Below are positions 23,178 through 35,492 of a stretch of DNA of 64,000 bases, one piece after another (positions within the stretch are counted from its first letter, which is position 1; each line of letters opens with the position of its first letter). Origin of the DNA: Luzula sylvatica (taxonomy: Eukaryota > Streptophyta > Magnoliopsida > Poales > Juncaceae). Position numbers and translations under genes: made by a program. The DNA is taken from NCBI GenBank assembly GCA_946800325.1, contig OX326960.1, positions 11,072,893 to 11,136,892 on the forward strand, read 5' to 3'. The notes under the pieces were generated by a model that was not told where the DNA came from, searched no databases, and saw only the letters and a program-made list of their open reading frames with translations.

Positions 23178-24191
23178 CTAAAACAGCAATAAACCCGGTT
23201 CGTTAACCGGGACCATACCGATACCAAAACCTCTGATTAACCTCTCGCCGGAAACCATTTGCCGGCTGGAATTCATTTCCCGGTTTTCATTTCTGTTATA
23301 GTGAAGCCTCTTGTGTCCTCCCAGAGCTTGTCCAGTAGGAAAACCAGCCCCACAAATCTCGCAGATATGATCGCCTTTCTTGGCCATCTTCACCTTCTGA
23401 ATTTCGCCATTTTGAAATTCACTCAGTTCTGAAATTACCAAAATACCCTTGTCCTTCTTGTGACTCGACTTATGGCCGCCCAATGCTTGATGCGTATCAA
23501 AAACTCTGTCGCACACATCGCAAACGAATTTCTTATCGAGCGTGATATGAGGATTCTGAGGCTCGCTTGCAATGTTGAGTGAAATTGATCGAGTTTGATC
23601 TGAGCGTGATCTTTGCATGATTTGAGGCTCGTTGGACAGCTCGGATCGATCGAGTGTTCGCTTCTTGGTCTCGAGAGTTTCTCTTGACATGTCGAGTAAG
23701 ATCGACGCTACGATGAATTCTGGGGTATTAGGGTTTATCAAGGGTTTTCGGCCTCGTTTCGCAGTGACAGCCCATCTCAAATTAGAAACCAGCTCTGCTC
23801 TTTTGTCGAGCTTGGATTTGAGCTTTGAATTTAGGGGGCTTTTGGAAGAAGAAGAACCTTTGTGACCTTTCTTATCATGGATTCTCGTGTGGCCAAACAT
23901 GGCTTTATCAGAAGAGAATTGTTTACCGCATTCAGGACACACAGTGTTTGAATTATCTACGATTTGAATTTCTTGGTTCGAGGTCGAAGGAGATTCTTGC
24001 AAGTATTTCTCTGGAGATTGATCGAGCATGAAACGAACGAGTTTTTTGCTCTTGATTTGGGTCTTCTTTTCGAGCTCTTTTGATTTTGATTCGAGCGCCA
24101 TGATTTTCATGAAGATTTCTCGCTTTGCTTCAACAGAGGAAGACGCCATTGTTATGTAACTGAAAGGAGATTGCTCTGTTTTCTCTATCAT
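23178..24191 (-). CDS. C2H2 zinc-finger transcription factor, three fingers (337 aa)
   Basis: The coding frame is uninterrupted, as usual for plant C2H2-1i genes. Three fingers: residues 85-105 (C85, C88, H101, H105; variant core KAMFGH), 224-244 (C224, C227, H240, H244; QALGGH) and 277-297 (C277, C280, H293, H297; QALGGH). An AT-hook-like KRGRKP is at 145-150 and Lys-rich stretches flank it, suggesting nuclear localisation and DNA binding. The first ATG at 24191 directly follows an AG acceptor; a second in-frame Met (residue 15, MASSSVEAKRE) could be the true start. No clear EAR (LxLxL) motif was noted. Its target genes cannot be read from sequence. Confidence 0.88.
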   Translation of the reverse strand: MIEKTEQSPFSYITMASSSVEAKREIFMKIMALESKSKELEKKTQIKSKKLVRFMLDQSPEKYLQESPSTSNQEIQIVDNSNTVCPECGKQFSSDKAMFGHTRIHDKKGHKGSSSSKSPLNSKLKSKLDKRAELVSNLRWAVTAKRGRKPLINPNTPEFIVASILLDMSRETLETKKRTLDRSELSNEPQIMQRSRSDQTRSISLNIASEPQNPHITLDKKFVCDVCDRVFDTHQALGGHKSSHKKDKGILVISELSEFQNGEIQKVKMAKKGDHICEICGAGFPTGQALGGHKRLHYNRNENREMNSSRQMVSGERLIRGFGIGMVPVNEPGLLLF

Positions 24192-24333
24192 CTACACAAA
24201 CTTCAAATTTCAGCTAAATTCAACAAAAAAAATCAAGATTTCTTACTGAAATAAACAAATAAATAATTTTCTGGACATCCTAGCTTCAAATTATGATGAA
24301 ATACTCTCAAAACTCAAAAATTTCTGAACCCTA

Positions 24334-24372
<39 letters not shown>

Positions 24373-24537
24373 ACACCAAATCTCAGAAAACCACTGAGCT
24401 GTTTTTAAAAAAAAACTAAATATTAATCTATATAACATACCAACAAACAAAAACGACGAGCTTTGCTTCGAAATTGTACTCGGAATTCAAAATAAAAAAT
24501 ACAAAAACAGAGAAGAAAATCGGAATGAAAATGGTAC
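24192..24537 (-). other. Probable 5'-UTR intron of the zinc-finger gene
   Basis: On the minus strand a GTACC donor follows TCGTTTAAG at 24538, and TTTGTGTAG lies directly before the ATG at 24191. A 30-base A run (T on the gene strand) at 24340-24369 lies inside. The upstream UTR exon has a CT/GA-rich leader and TTTTAAAT near 24695. Confidence 0.5.
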
Positions 24538-24699
24538 CTTAAACGAGCTAAGATTTGGGGTATTTTCTGCTCGTCAAGGAAGAGAGTACAGAACCTCACT
24601 ATAATTTCTTCAATTCTAGCAATGTATGCATATATGGAAAAGAATTCACTGAATTTCCCTCTTTCTCTCTCGCAGTGAAGGAAATTGTGATTTAAAAGG

Positions 24700-25582
24700 A
24701 AGGAAATATCTTAAAAAGATTCAATCAACTTAATCTTCACCCTTCATCCGCCTCTACACGAATCTTAAAGCATCAGATGTAGTGAGGTTAAAACGCCGCT
24801 TTTATTACAGGCGCTATGCTTTCCTTTTGCATGCGTTTATACTCGGGATATTTTCCGCATATAACCTCCGAAATATTCGAAATCATGAGAAGAGATCTTT
24901 ATGAGGAGAGTAATTGGAGGGCTGTGGAAATATGGAAGATTATAGGGGTGGGATTGTAAAGATGTATTTTGTACGCATGACACTGTATAAACACCGAGAT
25001 TATTTTTAGTAATTAATTTGATTCTTTGATTCTTTGAGATTTTGTACATAATTGTTTCTTATTTTGTGAATATATTTACTGTATATATAATATATAGAAA
25101 TATACAATTGTATTGGTCTTTTTTGCTATTTCATTTGTAGCTTGGGGGCCAAGTTTTCATTGAAAAGTAACTTTAGACGCCAAGAAATTTTTCTTTTTTA
25201 ATAAATAAAAAAAAGAAAGTAATTTATTGGCTTCTGACTTGTTTTAATAGTGATAAAATGTTTATTCAAATGAAAATTTTGCGAATATTTTATGAATTTT
25301 AACTTGTAAAAGTATAAAGTTCTTGATGGATCCTCATAATTGATCATATATTCAGAAAAATATATATCTTCCAAAAATCAAAGGAACTATTTTAAGATTC
25401 CATAAATCAAGAAAATCATTATAATATAAAAAAAAAACTAGCATCCAATTATCTCAAAGAATATTCCCTTTTGTCTCATTGTTTCTTTACATATTCAACT
25501 CGGATTTCCTGCATTATCATCAAAACAGTACATCACTATTTATAACTCACAATCCGCAAAAGTTAGAAGTTGGAATCAGACC
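24700..25582. other. Intergenic AT-rich DNA
   Basis: Promoter side of the zinc-finger gene on the left, 3' side of PLAC8 copy 5 on the right; no other gene recognised. Confidence 0.4.
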
Positions 25583-27021
25583 TTAGAGAGGCTGGATTTC
25601 TAAGTTGGAATCGGAATCCCGGTTCTGGGAGGAAGCAGTGTTTACGCTGGAACTCATTTCCTGGATCGGTGGAGGATTGATGACGGTCATGGGCGTGATG
25701 TTGTTGTCAGAGAGATGGCCCTTCATTTCTCTGTGCTCCTGGCATATCGCGCACCAATGCATGCAGAAGTGCACCGCGCATGGATCACACGGCGCATTCT
25801 AATTAAAATAAAAAATATATATATTTAATTATTTAATTAAGGAATTATTAGAAAATCTTGAAGGAATTTAATTTAAATCACTCAGATGTAGCACATCTTA
25901 GTAATTTAATACCATATTTAAATGCATTTAAGAGCGAAAGAGGATATTGTATTGGTGGATTTTTACATACATACCCTTCTAAAAATCTAAAATATCATAT
26001 TGTATGGGTGGATTTTTGAAAGGATAAAAATGGTATTTTCATTTTTTATATTTAAATATACCTTGAGATGATATTTCTTTTGGAGAGATTGGCGAAAAAG
26101 ACCGGTGTAAATACCGCACATCCACCAGCTAAAAAACAATCCTTCTCCAATCAGGAATGCAGTTCTTGGATCTAGCCCGTGAAATATTGCCGTCGCAGCA
26201 GCCAATGCAATTCCACCTTCATTTCAATTCCCGACTTTTAATTATCAGATCTAATTAAATAATTTCAATCTTAATTCTTTAAAACAACCTTCGATGCAGA
26301 TTGCATGGCAAATGCAAGGCTGAGTCCACGGAATTTCCTCTTTCAGAGCTTCGACGTTGCGGCCGAAAAGGACGCAGGGGCAAAATAGTCCAGTCATGCC
26401 TGTTGATATAATGAACGAGTAATTAGAAGTTTTGTTTGGATTAATTTGTTCCGATTTTGCCCTTTTGAGATGTTTATGGAGTTATGTAACTTACAGCTGT
26501 CTGGATCTTCTGCGCAACCGCAAATACCAGATGTCCAGGGCTCGTCAGAGGGAGGCTCGTAGCTCTCGGGTAATGTTTGACCACATTCCATGCATTTCCT
26601 CCCCTCCAACTAGAAATTAAAAAGGATACTTATACGAGGATTAATGAAAAATCAAAACAATTTTCAAAAAAGATCCCAAATTTATAAAAAAATTCTTCGG
26701 ATTTTTTTCACTTCTCATCAATTTATTCTGTACATTCTCTCCCCCAAACCATAAATATGCATCAGCATTCAGGAGCAAGCAGATCTCATGTAAATCGAAT
26801 TACAAACGCATAACTCAACTTCAGAAATACACGAATTACATTATATTTTCAACCGATTTACTATTTAACAGCAATTATCAATACATGTTTACGAAATATT
26901 TCAGATCACAAACCTCAGGGACGCGCATGGGCTGATTGAGCTCGCCAGGACGGATCTCCTCGACAGGCGCATCATGAGCCTTAGTCAACTTAACATAGGA
27001 CGACATATGTGACTCCGCCAT
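25583..27021 (-). CDS. CNR6: PLAC8-family protein, canonical CNR6 type (copy 5, 5 exons)
   Basis: Exons are 26914-27021, 26495-26609, 26289-26399, 26062-26216 and 25583-25798 (108+115+111+155+216 bp; 234 aa), all GT..AG. It begins MAESHMSSYVKLTKAHDAPV and continues GELNQPMRVPE, KCMECGQTLPESYEPP, W.SGICGCAEDPDSC, TGLFCPCVLFGRNVEAL, CHAICIEGGIALAAATA, WWMCGIYTGLFRQSLQKKYH and CAICQEHREMKGHLSDN. All are strongly conserved features of the CNR6 class as I know it. It is probably a Cys-rich membrane protein of plasma membrane or endomembranes. It keeps an intron (between GCATCGAAG and GTGGAATTG) that copies 1-4 lack, so it likely shows the ancestral structure. The 5' leader is GA-rich (27058-27095). 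Confidence 0.92.
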
Positions 27022-28359
27022 TGGTAAAGGTCCCAGGATTTTTCTACGATTCTAGATGGAAGAGAGAGAAAGATGGCAGAGAGAGAGAGAGGCGTTACAT
27101 AGGAGAGACGAATGCAAGATGGCGATTCAGTCCGAATTCAGAATAGATCTGGTTCATGAAATCTGAGATAAGAAAATGCTAATTATAATAAGCTGGTTCG
27201 TATTCAGTGTTGTGAACCGAGTGTATATTGTTGAGCACTGAAGGAGTTGACATGGGATGGGATACATTGACTGGGGATCCAGAGGATGGTGATTGATTGA
27301 AAACCGGGATAACAAATCCGAGATATGAAATCTTGGATTATGTTCATAATAGCCTGAAACTGAGATTTAGATACCGGATTATATCATAACCGAGATTTAA
27401 AATTTCTGGTGTTATTAGCCTGTTTGGCAGCCGAATGAATAAATCAGTGATAAAACTTATGTTTTAAAATACCGGATTAAAATATTTGTAATTAATTTAA
27501 AATAAAATATTCAGATCTTAATTGATATTTTTTTTGCTTAAATCATCCAATTAACGACCATATTTTAATAAAAAAATAATATTTTAGTTATTAAACAAAT
27601 TTTATTTATTATTTCAATATTATCTCATCTTTTATCTCCATTAATCTATCAAATTGGGTAGAAATTTCTTAACCTTGAGATTTCAAGTAAGTTTAACTGA
27701 ACAATTTTATAGGCGTCTGTATGCCGATGCCATTCTCGTAGAGAGCCACAGTAATTTGTCCCGAGTTTTTCTCAAAGTCTCAGCTGAGTAATTTTCAAGA
27801 CATGACCAAGGAACACACCGTTATATGCAAATAAATAAAATTTGATTTTCTCTAATTTCTCGTTTATAAAAGATGATAAAGAAAATTGGACATAATAGAT
27901 CTAAACTTTAGCAAATTGTGTACTAGTACATCTATCTTAAAATGGACGATGAATTTCGTTGCATAATTTATAGTGGAAAAAAATTGCGAGCACACGAATT
28001 TGGTGAACTCCACATTATAAGTGAATGATTTGATAAGATGTGTTTGGCTCAAAAAGCATGATTGGTCCAACACATTTTTGTCAGATTAGTGTTAATCACA
28101 AATAAATATTTTTTATTCTTATTAATTTGATTTTCATTTAGAGATTAGCCCGAATTTTATTTTTGGCAAATTTTCGAAACTCCCCTAAATTTTTTCAATA
28201 TTCAAGTGATAAACTTATTTGAAAATACTTTATCATGAATTATTAGAAATAATTCTTTTACGAGCTTTGTTAAAAAAAGTTGCAATGCAAATATGAAGAC
28301 AATAAACCATACGACTTGTGTACTCGCTACCTGCAATTAATGATTTAGTACGGACAAAT
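27022..28359. other. CNR6 promoter side and AT-rich spacer
   Basis: A GA-rich leader lies at 27058-27095. Farther right, 27790-28130 is homologous to 54360-54800 (shared text around AAAAGCATGATTG), part of the dispersed duplicated family of the right half. No gene. Confidence 0.45.
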
Positions 28360-30103
28360 TTATTTATTCATCCGAAATGCAATGCAAATTAGACAGAAAT
28401 ACCACATTTTAAAATTAAAAATAATATCAAAATTTATTTAAAACCAAAACATAATTAACAATTTACAATTTCAAAAAAAACAATTTCAAAAATAACAATA
28501 TAAGTAAGAAGTTATTTGTATTTAATAGATAAACTATTATTTTTGGTTTTTTTAAGTTTTGAAAAAAGGATTTGAAAGTTGTTTAAGCAAAAAACATGAA
28601 TATAACCTACACGGTATTATATATGATTATAACTATTATAAATTGAAATTTTTTACGTAATATATTGAGAAATTCAAATTAAAGGAAATGTATGTATGAA
28701 CAACATTGATATGCATGTCAAAAGAAAAAGAAAAATTCAAGTCAAAACATACTTGACAAGCTTCTAAAATTTAAGTTATAAAGTGCCAATAACATAGCCT
28801 ACGCCCAAAATTAATACAATGTACTATTTTAAAAAATATGTATATTGATTGAATAGTAAGGGTACATAGACTTGATATGTGATAAATAATTAATATTAAC
28901 GTTAAATTATTAGATAATCAAATATATATAAGTTGTGTGTCAAAAATAAAATAAACAGAATTTTTATATTTCTTGTCTCGTGAAGATTACATTTGATATA
29001 AAATGTCTTGTTTTAATTGTACGGTTTGAATTTTAAATATAGAATATGAAATGATTTTACGAGATGACTTAAAAATTATTGTAAACAATGACATGCAAAT
29101 AAATATATAGTATAAGATCTTCAAAAAAGTTAACAAAAAACTAACGAATGAGATTAAACAACATACGCAATCTAACGATTCAAATTAAAATATACAAATG
29201 ATCACATAATATATACATATCAAATGGCCAACCATAAATTAATGTGTACGACGAAACCACGTTACAAAATTTAATAATAAATAATCATGAGAAAGTTTTA
29301 GAGATGGCACAAACATAAGTGAAATAAATTTCATAAGTGGAGAAAAAAAACACGAATAATTTCTTCGATCATGAATCTAGAAGCGAAATACGAATTATTA
29401 CGACATGTAACATAATTTTGCGAAAAACAATAATATTAATTGTATTATTGATGTTCACAATAGTTCGGACAAAATCACATATGAATACATTGAACCATGT
29501 ACTTGTGTCCATACCATACAAAATTAATTATACAATACTGATAAGTTTTTTATTGTTCTAGTAGGCAATGTAAATTAGCCACAATATCACATTTCAAGAG
29601 TGAAATTCATTTATTGTTTCAATTTACCGTTTTAATGAGAATCAATTTATTAACTTCAGATTATAAAATTGCAAACTTCAATTTTTAAATTAGTTAATAC
29701 TTAATATCACATAGTATTTGTAAATTTACAGTTTCAGTAAGAATCAATTTATTAACTTCAGATTATTGTTTCAATTCTGTTTTTATTTTGCATTTTGTTG
29801 CCGAAACCATCTGTGTATACAAAATTTGCAATAATTTTGCAATAATTTTTAAACTGGCTGGTTTAACCTCTCTAAATCAATAGAATAAAATGATACTAGC
29901 TCCACATATTATTCAAAGCAAATTTCAAGACATAAATCCTGAAATTAACAAATTGCAAACTTCAATTTTGATTAATTCAATTTCTTGTATTGTAGTAAAC
30001 GAAAAATATTTACACATATTTACAACAAGGTCCTCTTATATTGACCAATTGAATAAAGAATCCCTATACTCCATCATCAATTACTACACTATTAGAGCCA
30101 GAG
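28360..30103. repeat. Segmental duplication unit, copy A
   Basis: 28360-29100 aligns with 31230-32015 and 29080-29260 with 33329-33480; 29280-29880 aligns with 34200-34760. In both copies the unit leads into a histone H4 pseudogene on the minus strand. Because it lacks the insertions found in the second copy, it serves as the unoccupied reference. No genes inside. Confidence 0.7.
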
Positions 30104-30385
30104 CTCGACAACGAAATCCATACAAGGTTCCTCCATGTCTTTTGAATTTTGAAAGCATAACCTACATCCATGGCAGTAAAGGTTAATCTTCTCGCATGCT
30201 CCGTGTACGTCACAACATCTCTAATGACATTCCTAAGAAATATCTTGAAGCCACCACGTCAACACCATGTTTAGCCAATCATCGAATTGTTGGCTTGGTG
30301 ATTCCGTGGGTGTTATCAGCCTTCTTCTGCCTCCTCTTCGATCCGACTTTTCTCACCACCCAACATTGTTGAAGAAGAAATTGGT
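30104..30385 (-). pseudogene. Histone H4 pseudogene 1
   Basis: On the minus strand a start ATG at 30366 opens LGGEKSRIEEEAEEG, collinear with the H4 start (SGRGKGLGKGGAKRH). It is followed by matches to [31 protein letters not shown] and the QGRTLYGF end, with frameshifts, a deletion of the [10 protein letters not shown] part and stops. A stop stands where RRLA has an Arg (CGA to TGA). An intron-like 5' leader (30386-30478) precedes it. Confidence 0.75.
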
Positions 30386-30640
30386 CTGTAATTGAAGAAC
30401 AATAAATCAAATTAAGCTCTTAGCCGATATTTCAAAAGCCAAATAAATGTTAAATTGAGTAAAGGAAGGAAGAAATACCTTGAGAGAAAGCAAGAAACGG
30501 AGAAAGAGAGAATGAAATGAAAACCTGCAGTCCAAAGTGAGGAAGAAGGTGATCGGTGGGGGGTTACTTATGGAGGAGATGGGTTTGGGTTGATGATTAT
30601 AAACCCTTGGATTGCAAGTAATTGGACGGATGAGATTTAC
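30386..30640 (-). promoter_or_regulatory. Remnant 5' leader intron and promoter of H4 pseudogene 1
   Basis: Minus strand: leader exon ending TTTCTCTCAAG then GTATTT at 30478, intron to AATTACAG at 30386. Farther upstream TTTATAAT near 30600. The same leader (GGACTGCAGGTTTTCATTTC) recurs at about 35630 and 57055, so it was duplicated with the H4 body. Confidence 0.5.
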
Positions 30641-31226
30641 TAGGAGAAGTTTTGCAGATGGATGACGTGGCAGAGGTGGGATTGAGGAAAGTTGTTTTTG
30701 CCTAATTATAAACACGACGGGATTATTGAATATTAACCGTTGATTTTCTGTTTGGTCCATATTATTTGATTGGATCATATTGGCCTCAATTAGGCATTGA
30801 GATAACAATTGTGCCAGGGGGCGGCGAGTATCCAGAATTATATTTTTTGTTCTACAAATTATTAATTTAAATAATTACAATAATAATATTAAAATAAATT
30901 TATTTTTATTATATTAAGATTATCATATTATTATAACTTGTTTATTTATAACCATGCAAATATTTTACAATATAATTATGTGGTGATAAAAAAATAGCCG
31001 GTTTTAAGAAAATATTAATACATTAATACAATACAACTAGTGCAATAACATTGATGGATTAATACAATTTTACGAAAAAAACAACAAAATTATATCATTA
31101 TACAGAAGAGAGCCAAGTGCCTACCGGAGGTGGAATTGTGACAAGAATATATCCGAGAAGGAGAAAGTGAAACATTCTCTCAGTAATACATATCGGAATT
31201 CATAAATCCAATACTAAATATGAAGA

Positions 31227-32020
31227 CAATTAATGATTTAGTACTGATAAATTTATTTATTCATCCTAAATGCAATGCAAATTAGAGAGAAATAACAAAT
31301 TTTAAAATTAAATATAATATCAAAATTAATTAAACCAAAATATAATTAACAATTATTTAACTTCATGTGGTATTTTTAAATTCACAATATCAATAATCAA
31401 TAATAATAATAATAATAATGTATATATGTTTTTATAAGTAAGAAGTTATTTATATTAAATAGATAAACTATTATTCTCGGTCTTGTTAAGTTTTGAAAAA
31501 ATGAATATTAAAGTTGTTTTAAGCAAAAGCATGGATAAAACATAAACGGTATTATATACGATTATAACTATTATAAATTAAAAGATTTACATAATATATA
31601 CACAAATTTAAATTAAATAAAATGTATGTATGAACTATATTGATATGCATGTCAAACGAAAAAGACAAATCCAAATCAATATAATTGGCAAGCTTCTAAA
31701 ATTTAAGTTGTAAAAGTACAAATAACATAGCCTACGCCCAAAATTAAAACAATGTCTTATTTTAAATATATATATATTGATTGAATAGTTAATGTACAAG
31801 GAATTGATATGTGATAAATAATTAATATTAACAAAATTATTAAATAATTAAATATATACAATGTGTGTGTCAAAAGAAATTAACAGAATTTTTATATTTC
31901 TTGTCTTTTGGAGGAGGTTACATTCAGAGGTTACATTGAGTATAAAATGTCTGGTTTTAATTGTAAGATTAGGATTTTAAAAATAAAATATGATATAAAT
32001 TGGATTGATGAGAAGATTTA
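31227..32020. repeat. Segmental duplication unit, copy B (left part)
   Basis: Homologous to 28360-29075 with scattered substitutions; interrupted at about 32020 by a Helitron, after which homology resumes at 33329. Confidence 0.7.
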
Positions 32021-33328
32021 GTAATTTACCAACTTCTTATTTTGGACCCATATTTATGTCATTTCCTCATGTCACCTCGTCATAACTCATTCTAGATCAT
32101 CACAATTATTTCGACCGTTAGATTATGATATGTGGCAATATATGAATCATAGATTAATCTTTGATTTTGTGTGATTATTTTTTATTTGTAGATATTTATG
32201 TGTCATTTATCTTACACATAGTTTTAAGCAATTTTAGAAGGTCACATCATCTTACATTGATGACATGTCAAAATACTATTTGTTAGGTTCATGTTGTACC
32301 AGTTGTATTTGATTTTGAATTTTTTTCACAATACGTTACATGATCAATTGTGAACACAAATAAAATGTGAAAAGTTTAAATATCTAACATTAATAAATTA
32401 ATATATAATATCATAAAACATGCATCAAATATTGTTAGAATTTTCATAATATAATTTTAAAAAATTAAGTTGAATTTTATCTTTATTTTGAGATCCATAT
32501 TATAATATATTTAATATTTTTCTCTAACTTAAAATTATGAAAATAATTATGTAAAAAAAGATATAAAAATAAATATAATTACATTAATGACTTGTAAGCC
32601 TAATAATTATTATTTTTAAAATTATAATTGAAAAATTTGCACATACTACTAAATATGTTATTATCATATATTCAATATTTTTCCAGACTTAAAATTATGA
32701 AAACAATTATGTAAAAAAAATATAACAAAAAAGTAATTGCATTATTGACTTGTAATCCTAATTATTATTATTTTTAAACATATAATTGAAAAAAATTGTA
32801 CATCCTAATTATCATTATTTTTAAAACAATTATGTTATATTTGTATTTGTACTTAAAATAGTTTCATGTTAATCTTTAAAAAAAATAATGAAATATATTT
32901 ATATACTAAACACAAATAATTTCTTTAATTTATATAATATTTTTAAATAATAAACATGAAACAAAAAATGTATCGGACACACATTTTTTTTTTTAAACTT
33001 TTACAATGTTATTAGATATGAAAATTTAAAATATCACATGGTTTTGATTTTTGTTTTATGTCCACGCATGTAGTTTTATTATTTTATAGTTACATTTATT
33101 ATTTTTTGTATGTGTTGCATTAAAATGCTAAATAAATATTTCGCAATGTGTTATATTCAAAAGTAATATAATAATTTTGTCATCATCAAAATTTCTTAAT
33201 TGATATGATATTTATCATGAAGTCTTATATTTTATTCCGAAAAATCATAACTATATATTATGTGTATATATTATGTGTACGGTAAATAAATGAAACAAAA
33301 CCGCCGCGAAGCGCGGGTAATCTCCTAG
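32021..33328 (+). mobile_element. Helitron-like element in duplication copy B
   Basis: The 3' end at 33328 reads CGCCGCGAAGCGCGGGT (stem-loop), then AATCTCCTAG followed by T. Comparison with the unoccupied paralog at about 29075 (AAAAA/TTATTG) shows that flanking homology stops near 32020 and resumes exactly after CTAG, inserted between A and T with no target duplication. The 5' end is not exact (32021-32035; a TC start is not obvious). It is AT-rich and non-autonomous, with no recognisable captured gene. Confidence 0.75.
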
Positions 33329-33483
33329 TTATTGTAAAGAATGACATGCAAGTGAGTACATTGAAGAAGATCTTAAAAAACTTAACAAGAAACTAACGAA
33401 TGAAATCAAACAAGATACACAATCTAACGATTCAAATAAAAATATACTATATACATATCACATAATCAACCATAAATGAATTA

Positions 33484-34177
33484 GAGTGGTGATGCATGCC
33501 CCCTTTTAAATCTCCTAGAATGATTGACGTGTTGGCGTCTATATTAATGATGGTGGTAAACCATGAATATTTAATTTTTTTCATCATATAAAGGAAAAAG
33601 AAGGTAAAAAAAATCAATCGTTTCACCGATCATTAATTTATTTAATATTTTAAACAATTTTGTTTACCATCATTTATAATATTAATAATCAAATTTAAAT
33701 TTATAAATTCGGAAAAGAAGTTATTTAACCGAATTAATACACTGTTTAACATGCGTTAAACGGATACACATGATTAAAAATATCATTAGAAATAAACAAA
33801 TATATAACATTAAAAATAAAAATAATAAGTTCGCAAAAGTTAACAAAATAAAAATGAAATACTTCGTTTTTAAAAAAGATTGGAAAATAAAATAACAAAA
33901 TTTTATTAATATAAATATGACTTGTCATGTGTAAAATCAAATATAATAAATAATTAAATAAAACAAATTATTTTTAAATAATTTGATTTACCACATAATA
34001 AATGTCGTTTACCATCTAATTAATACTATTTTGTCACCTAATTAATATCATGTATTAATTTGCATAATTTTATTGTTTATCGTGTATTAATTTGAACTTA
34101 CCATTAAATTGAGTCAATTAAATTTTTATCAACACATCAATATTTGTGGGGAAATATAAAGGGACAAATATAATTTC
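33484..34177. mobile_element. Mutator-type MITE, 694 bp, 9-bp target duplication
   Basis: It starts GAGTGGTGATGCATGCCCCC and ends with an imperfect inverted repeat, flanked by AATGAATTA at 33475-33483 and 34178-34186. It is absent from the paralogous segment near 29240. Its left terminus resembles that of the MITE at 2874 (GAGTAGTGATGTACATCCCC), suggesting one family. No coding frame. Confidence 0.7.
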
Positions 34178-34199
34178 AATGAATTATATGACGAAACCA

Positions 34200-35039
34200 C
34201 CTTACGGAAAATTTAGAGACTACACAAATGTAAGTGGGATAAATTTCGTAAATAGAGAAATGAAATATGAATAATTACTTCAATCATGAACTTAGAAACG
34301 AAATACCGATTATTTATGATATGTAACAAGATTTTATGCTATTAAAAAAAAAAGATTTTATGAAAAAAAAAGTTAATAACAAAAATTGTATTATTGATAT
34401 TCACAATAGTCGACAATATCACGTACACATGCATTGAACCAAGGGACTTTGGAGGACCAAGTATATTTTGATATTTTATCATTTCGATTTCTTGGTAGAT
34501 AAGTTCGTATTCATTAGACCTTTCTCTATAACACGTACCTTTCGAGAAAATTATTCTTTTGTTTCATCAAAATGGCTACCAATTTAAATATAATGATAAT
34601 CCCATGCTTTATGCTTGCAGACACGAACTCATCCTTCTCATCTTCCCTTGTTTATTGTTTCGATTCTGTGTTTTTGCATTCTGTTTTTGCATTTTGTTGC
34701 TACTTAGCTCAAACTTTCTCTATTTTATCAGTATCTAATTATCTATTATATTATGCTGAGCTGGCTGGCTGGTTTGATTCAATTAAAACAATAGAACAAA
34801 ATAAGAACAAAATTCAATTTTGATTTAATTCAATTAAAACATATAAACCACGAAATAAGAGCAACTCTAGAGATTCAGAGCAATTTTCAACACATATAAA
34901 CCATGAAATTAACCAATTACAAAATTCAATTTTGAATTAATTCAATTAAAACAAAACAACATATTTACACATTTAAGTCATCCAATATTTGACAAAAGAA
35001 TCAAGAATTCCTACACACAAAAGAATCCTTGCCTTTTCA
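34200..35039. repeat. Segmental duplication unit, copy B (right part)
   Basis: Homologous to 29280-29980 and leading into H4 pseudogene 2; no gene of its own. Confidence 0.6.
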
Positions 35040-35248
35040 GAGCATAAACTACACTACAAGTCCTCCTCCTCCTCACGGTGTGTTTCTTCATAGATCAAAC
35101 CGATGATCCACTCAACACCACCACATCATGCCAATAGGCGAATTGCTGGATTGGTGAATCCATGGGGCATTATCTCGAAGCTCCTTCTTGTGCCTCCTCT
35201 TTGCTCAGACTTGTCCCACGATCAGACATTGTTGAAGAAGAAATTGGC
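35040..35248 (-). pseudogene. Histone H4 pseudogene 2b
   Basis: Minus strand from the ATG at 35229: MSDRGTSLSKEEAQEGA corresponds to the H4 N-terminus. After a shift come FTNPAIR.LA.CGGVEWIIG and LIYEETH, matching H4 [27 protein letters not shown]. The 3' third is scrambled. Stop codons and frameshifts make it non-coding. It lies downstream of a second partial copy, 2a. Confidence 0.75.
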
Positions 35249-35341
35249 CTGTAATTGAAGAACAATAATCAAATTAAACTGTTAGTATCGATATTTCAAA
35301 AGATTAAGAAACTTAATTCGAGTTGAGAAAAGAAATAATAC

Positions 35342-35492
35342 CTTGAAGCCACGACGTGTTTCTTCATAGATCAAACCGCTGATCCGCTCAACGCCACCAC
35401 GTCATGCCAATCAGCGAATTGCTGGATTGGTGAATCCATGGGCGTTATCTCAAAGCACCTTCTCGTGCCTCTTTGTTGTAGAAGAAATTAGG
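35342..35492 (-). pseudogene. Histone H4 pseudogene 2a (partial)
   Basis: Minus strand translation follows H4 from RHRKVL through [13 protein letters not shown], stop, DNAHGFTNPAIR, stop, LA, stop, [18 protein letters not shown]. All three stops are TGA where H4 has Arg encoded by CGA. It ends at a GT (TTCAAG/GTATTA) and starts after an AG, so it looks like an exon of the decayed locus, followed by copy 2b. Confidence 0.8.

Noticed and set aside
24340..24369. 30-base A run as a retrogene poly(A) tail of the zinc-finger gene
   Set aside because: It lies upstream of the coding frame on the opposite side expected for a poly(A) tail and no target duplication was found.
30407..30808. 133-codon minus-strand frame
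   Set aside because: It lies over the H4 leader intron and promoter block; the paralog at 35513-35836 is open in a different way, so it is not conserved.
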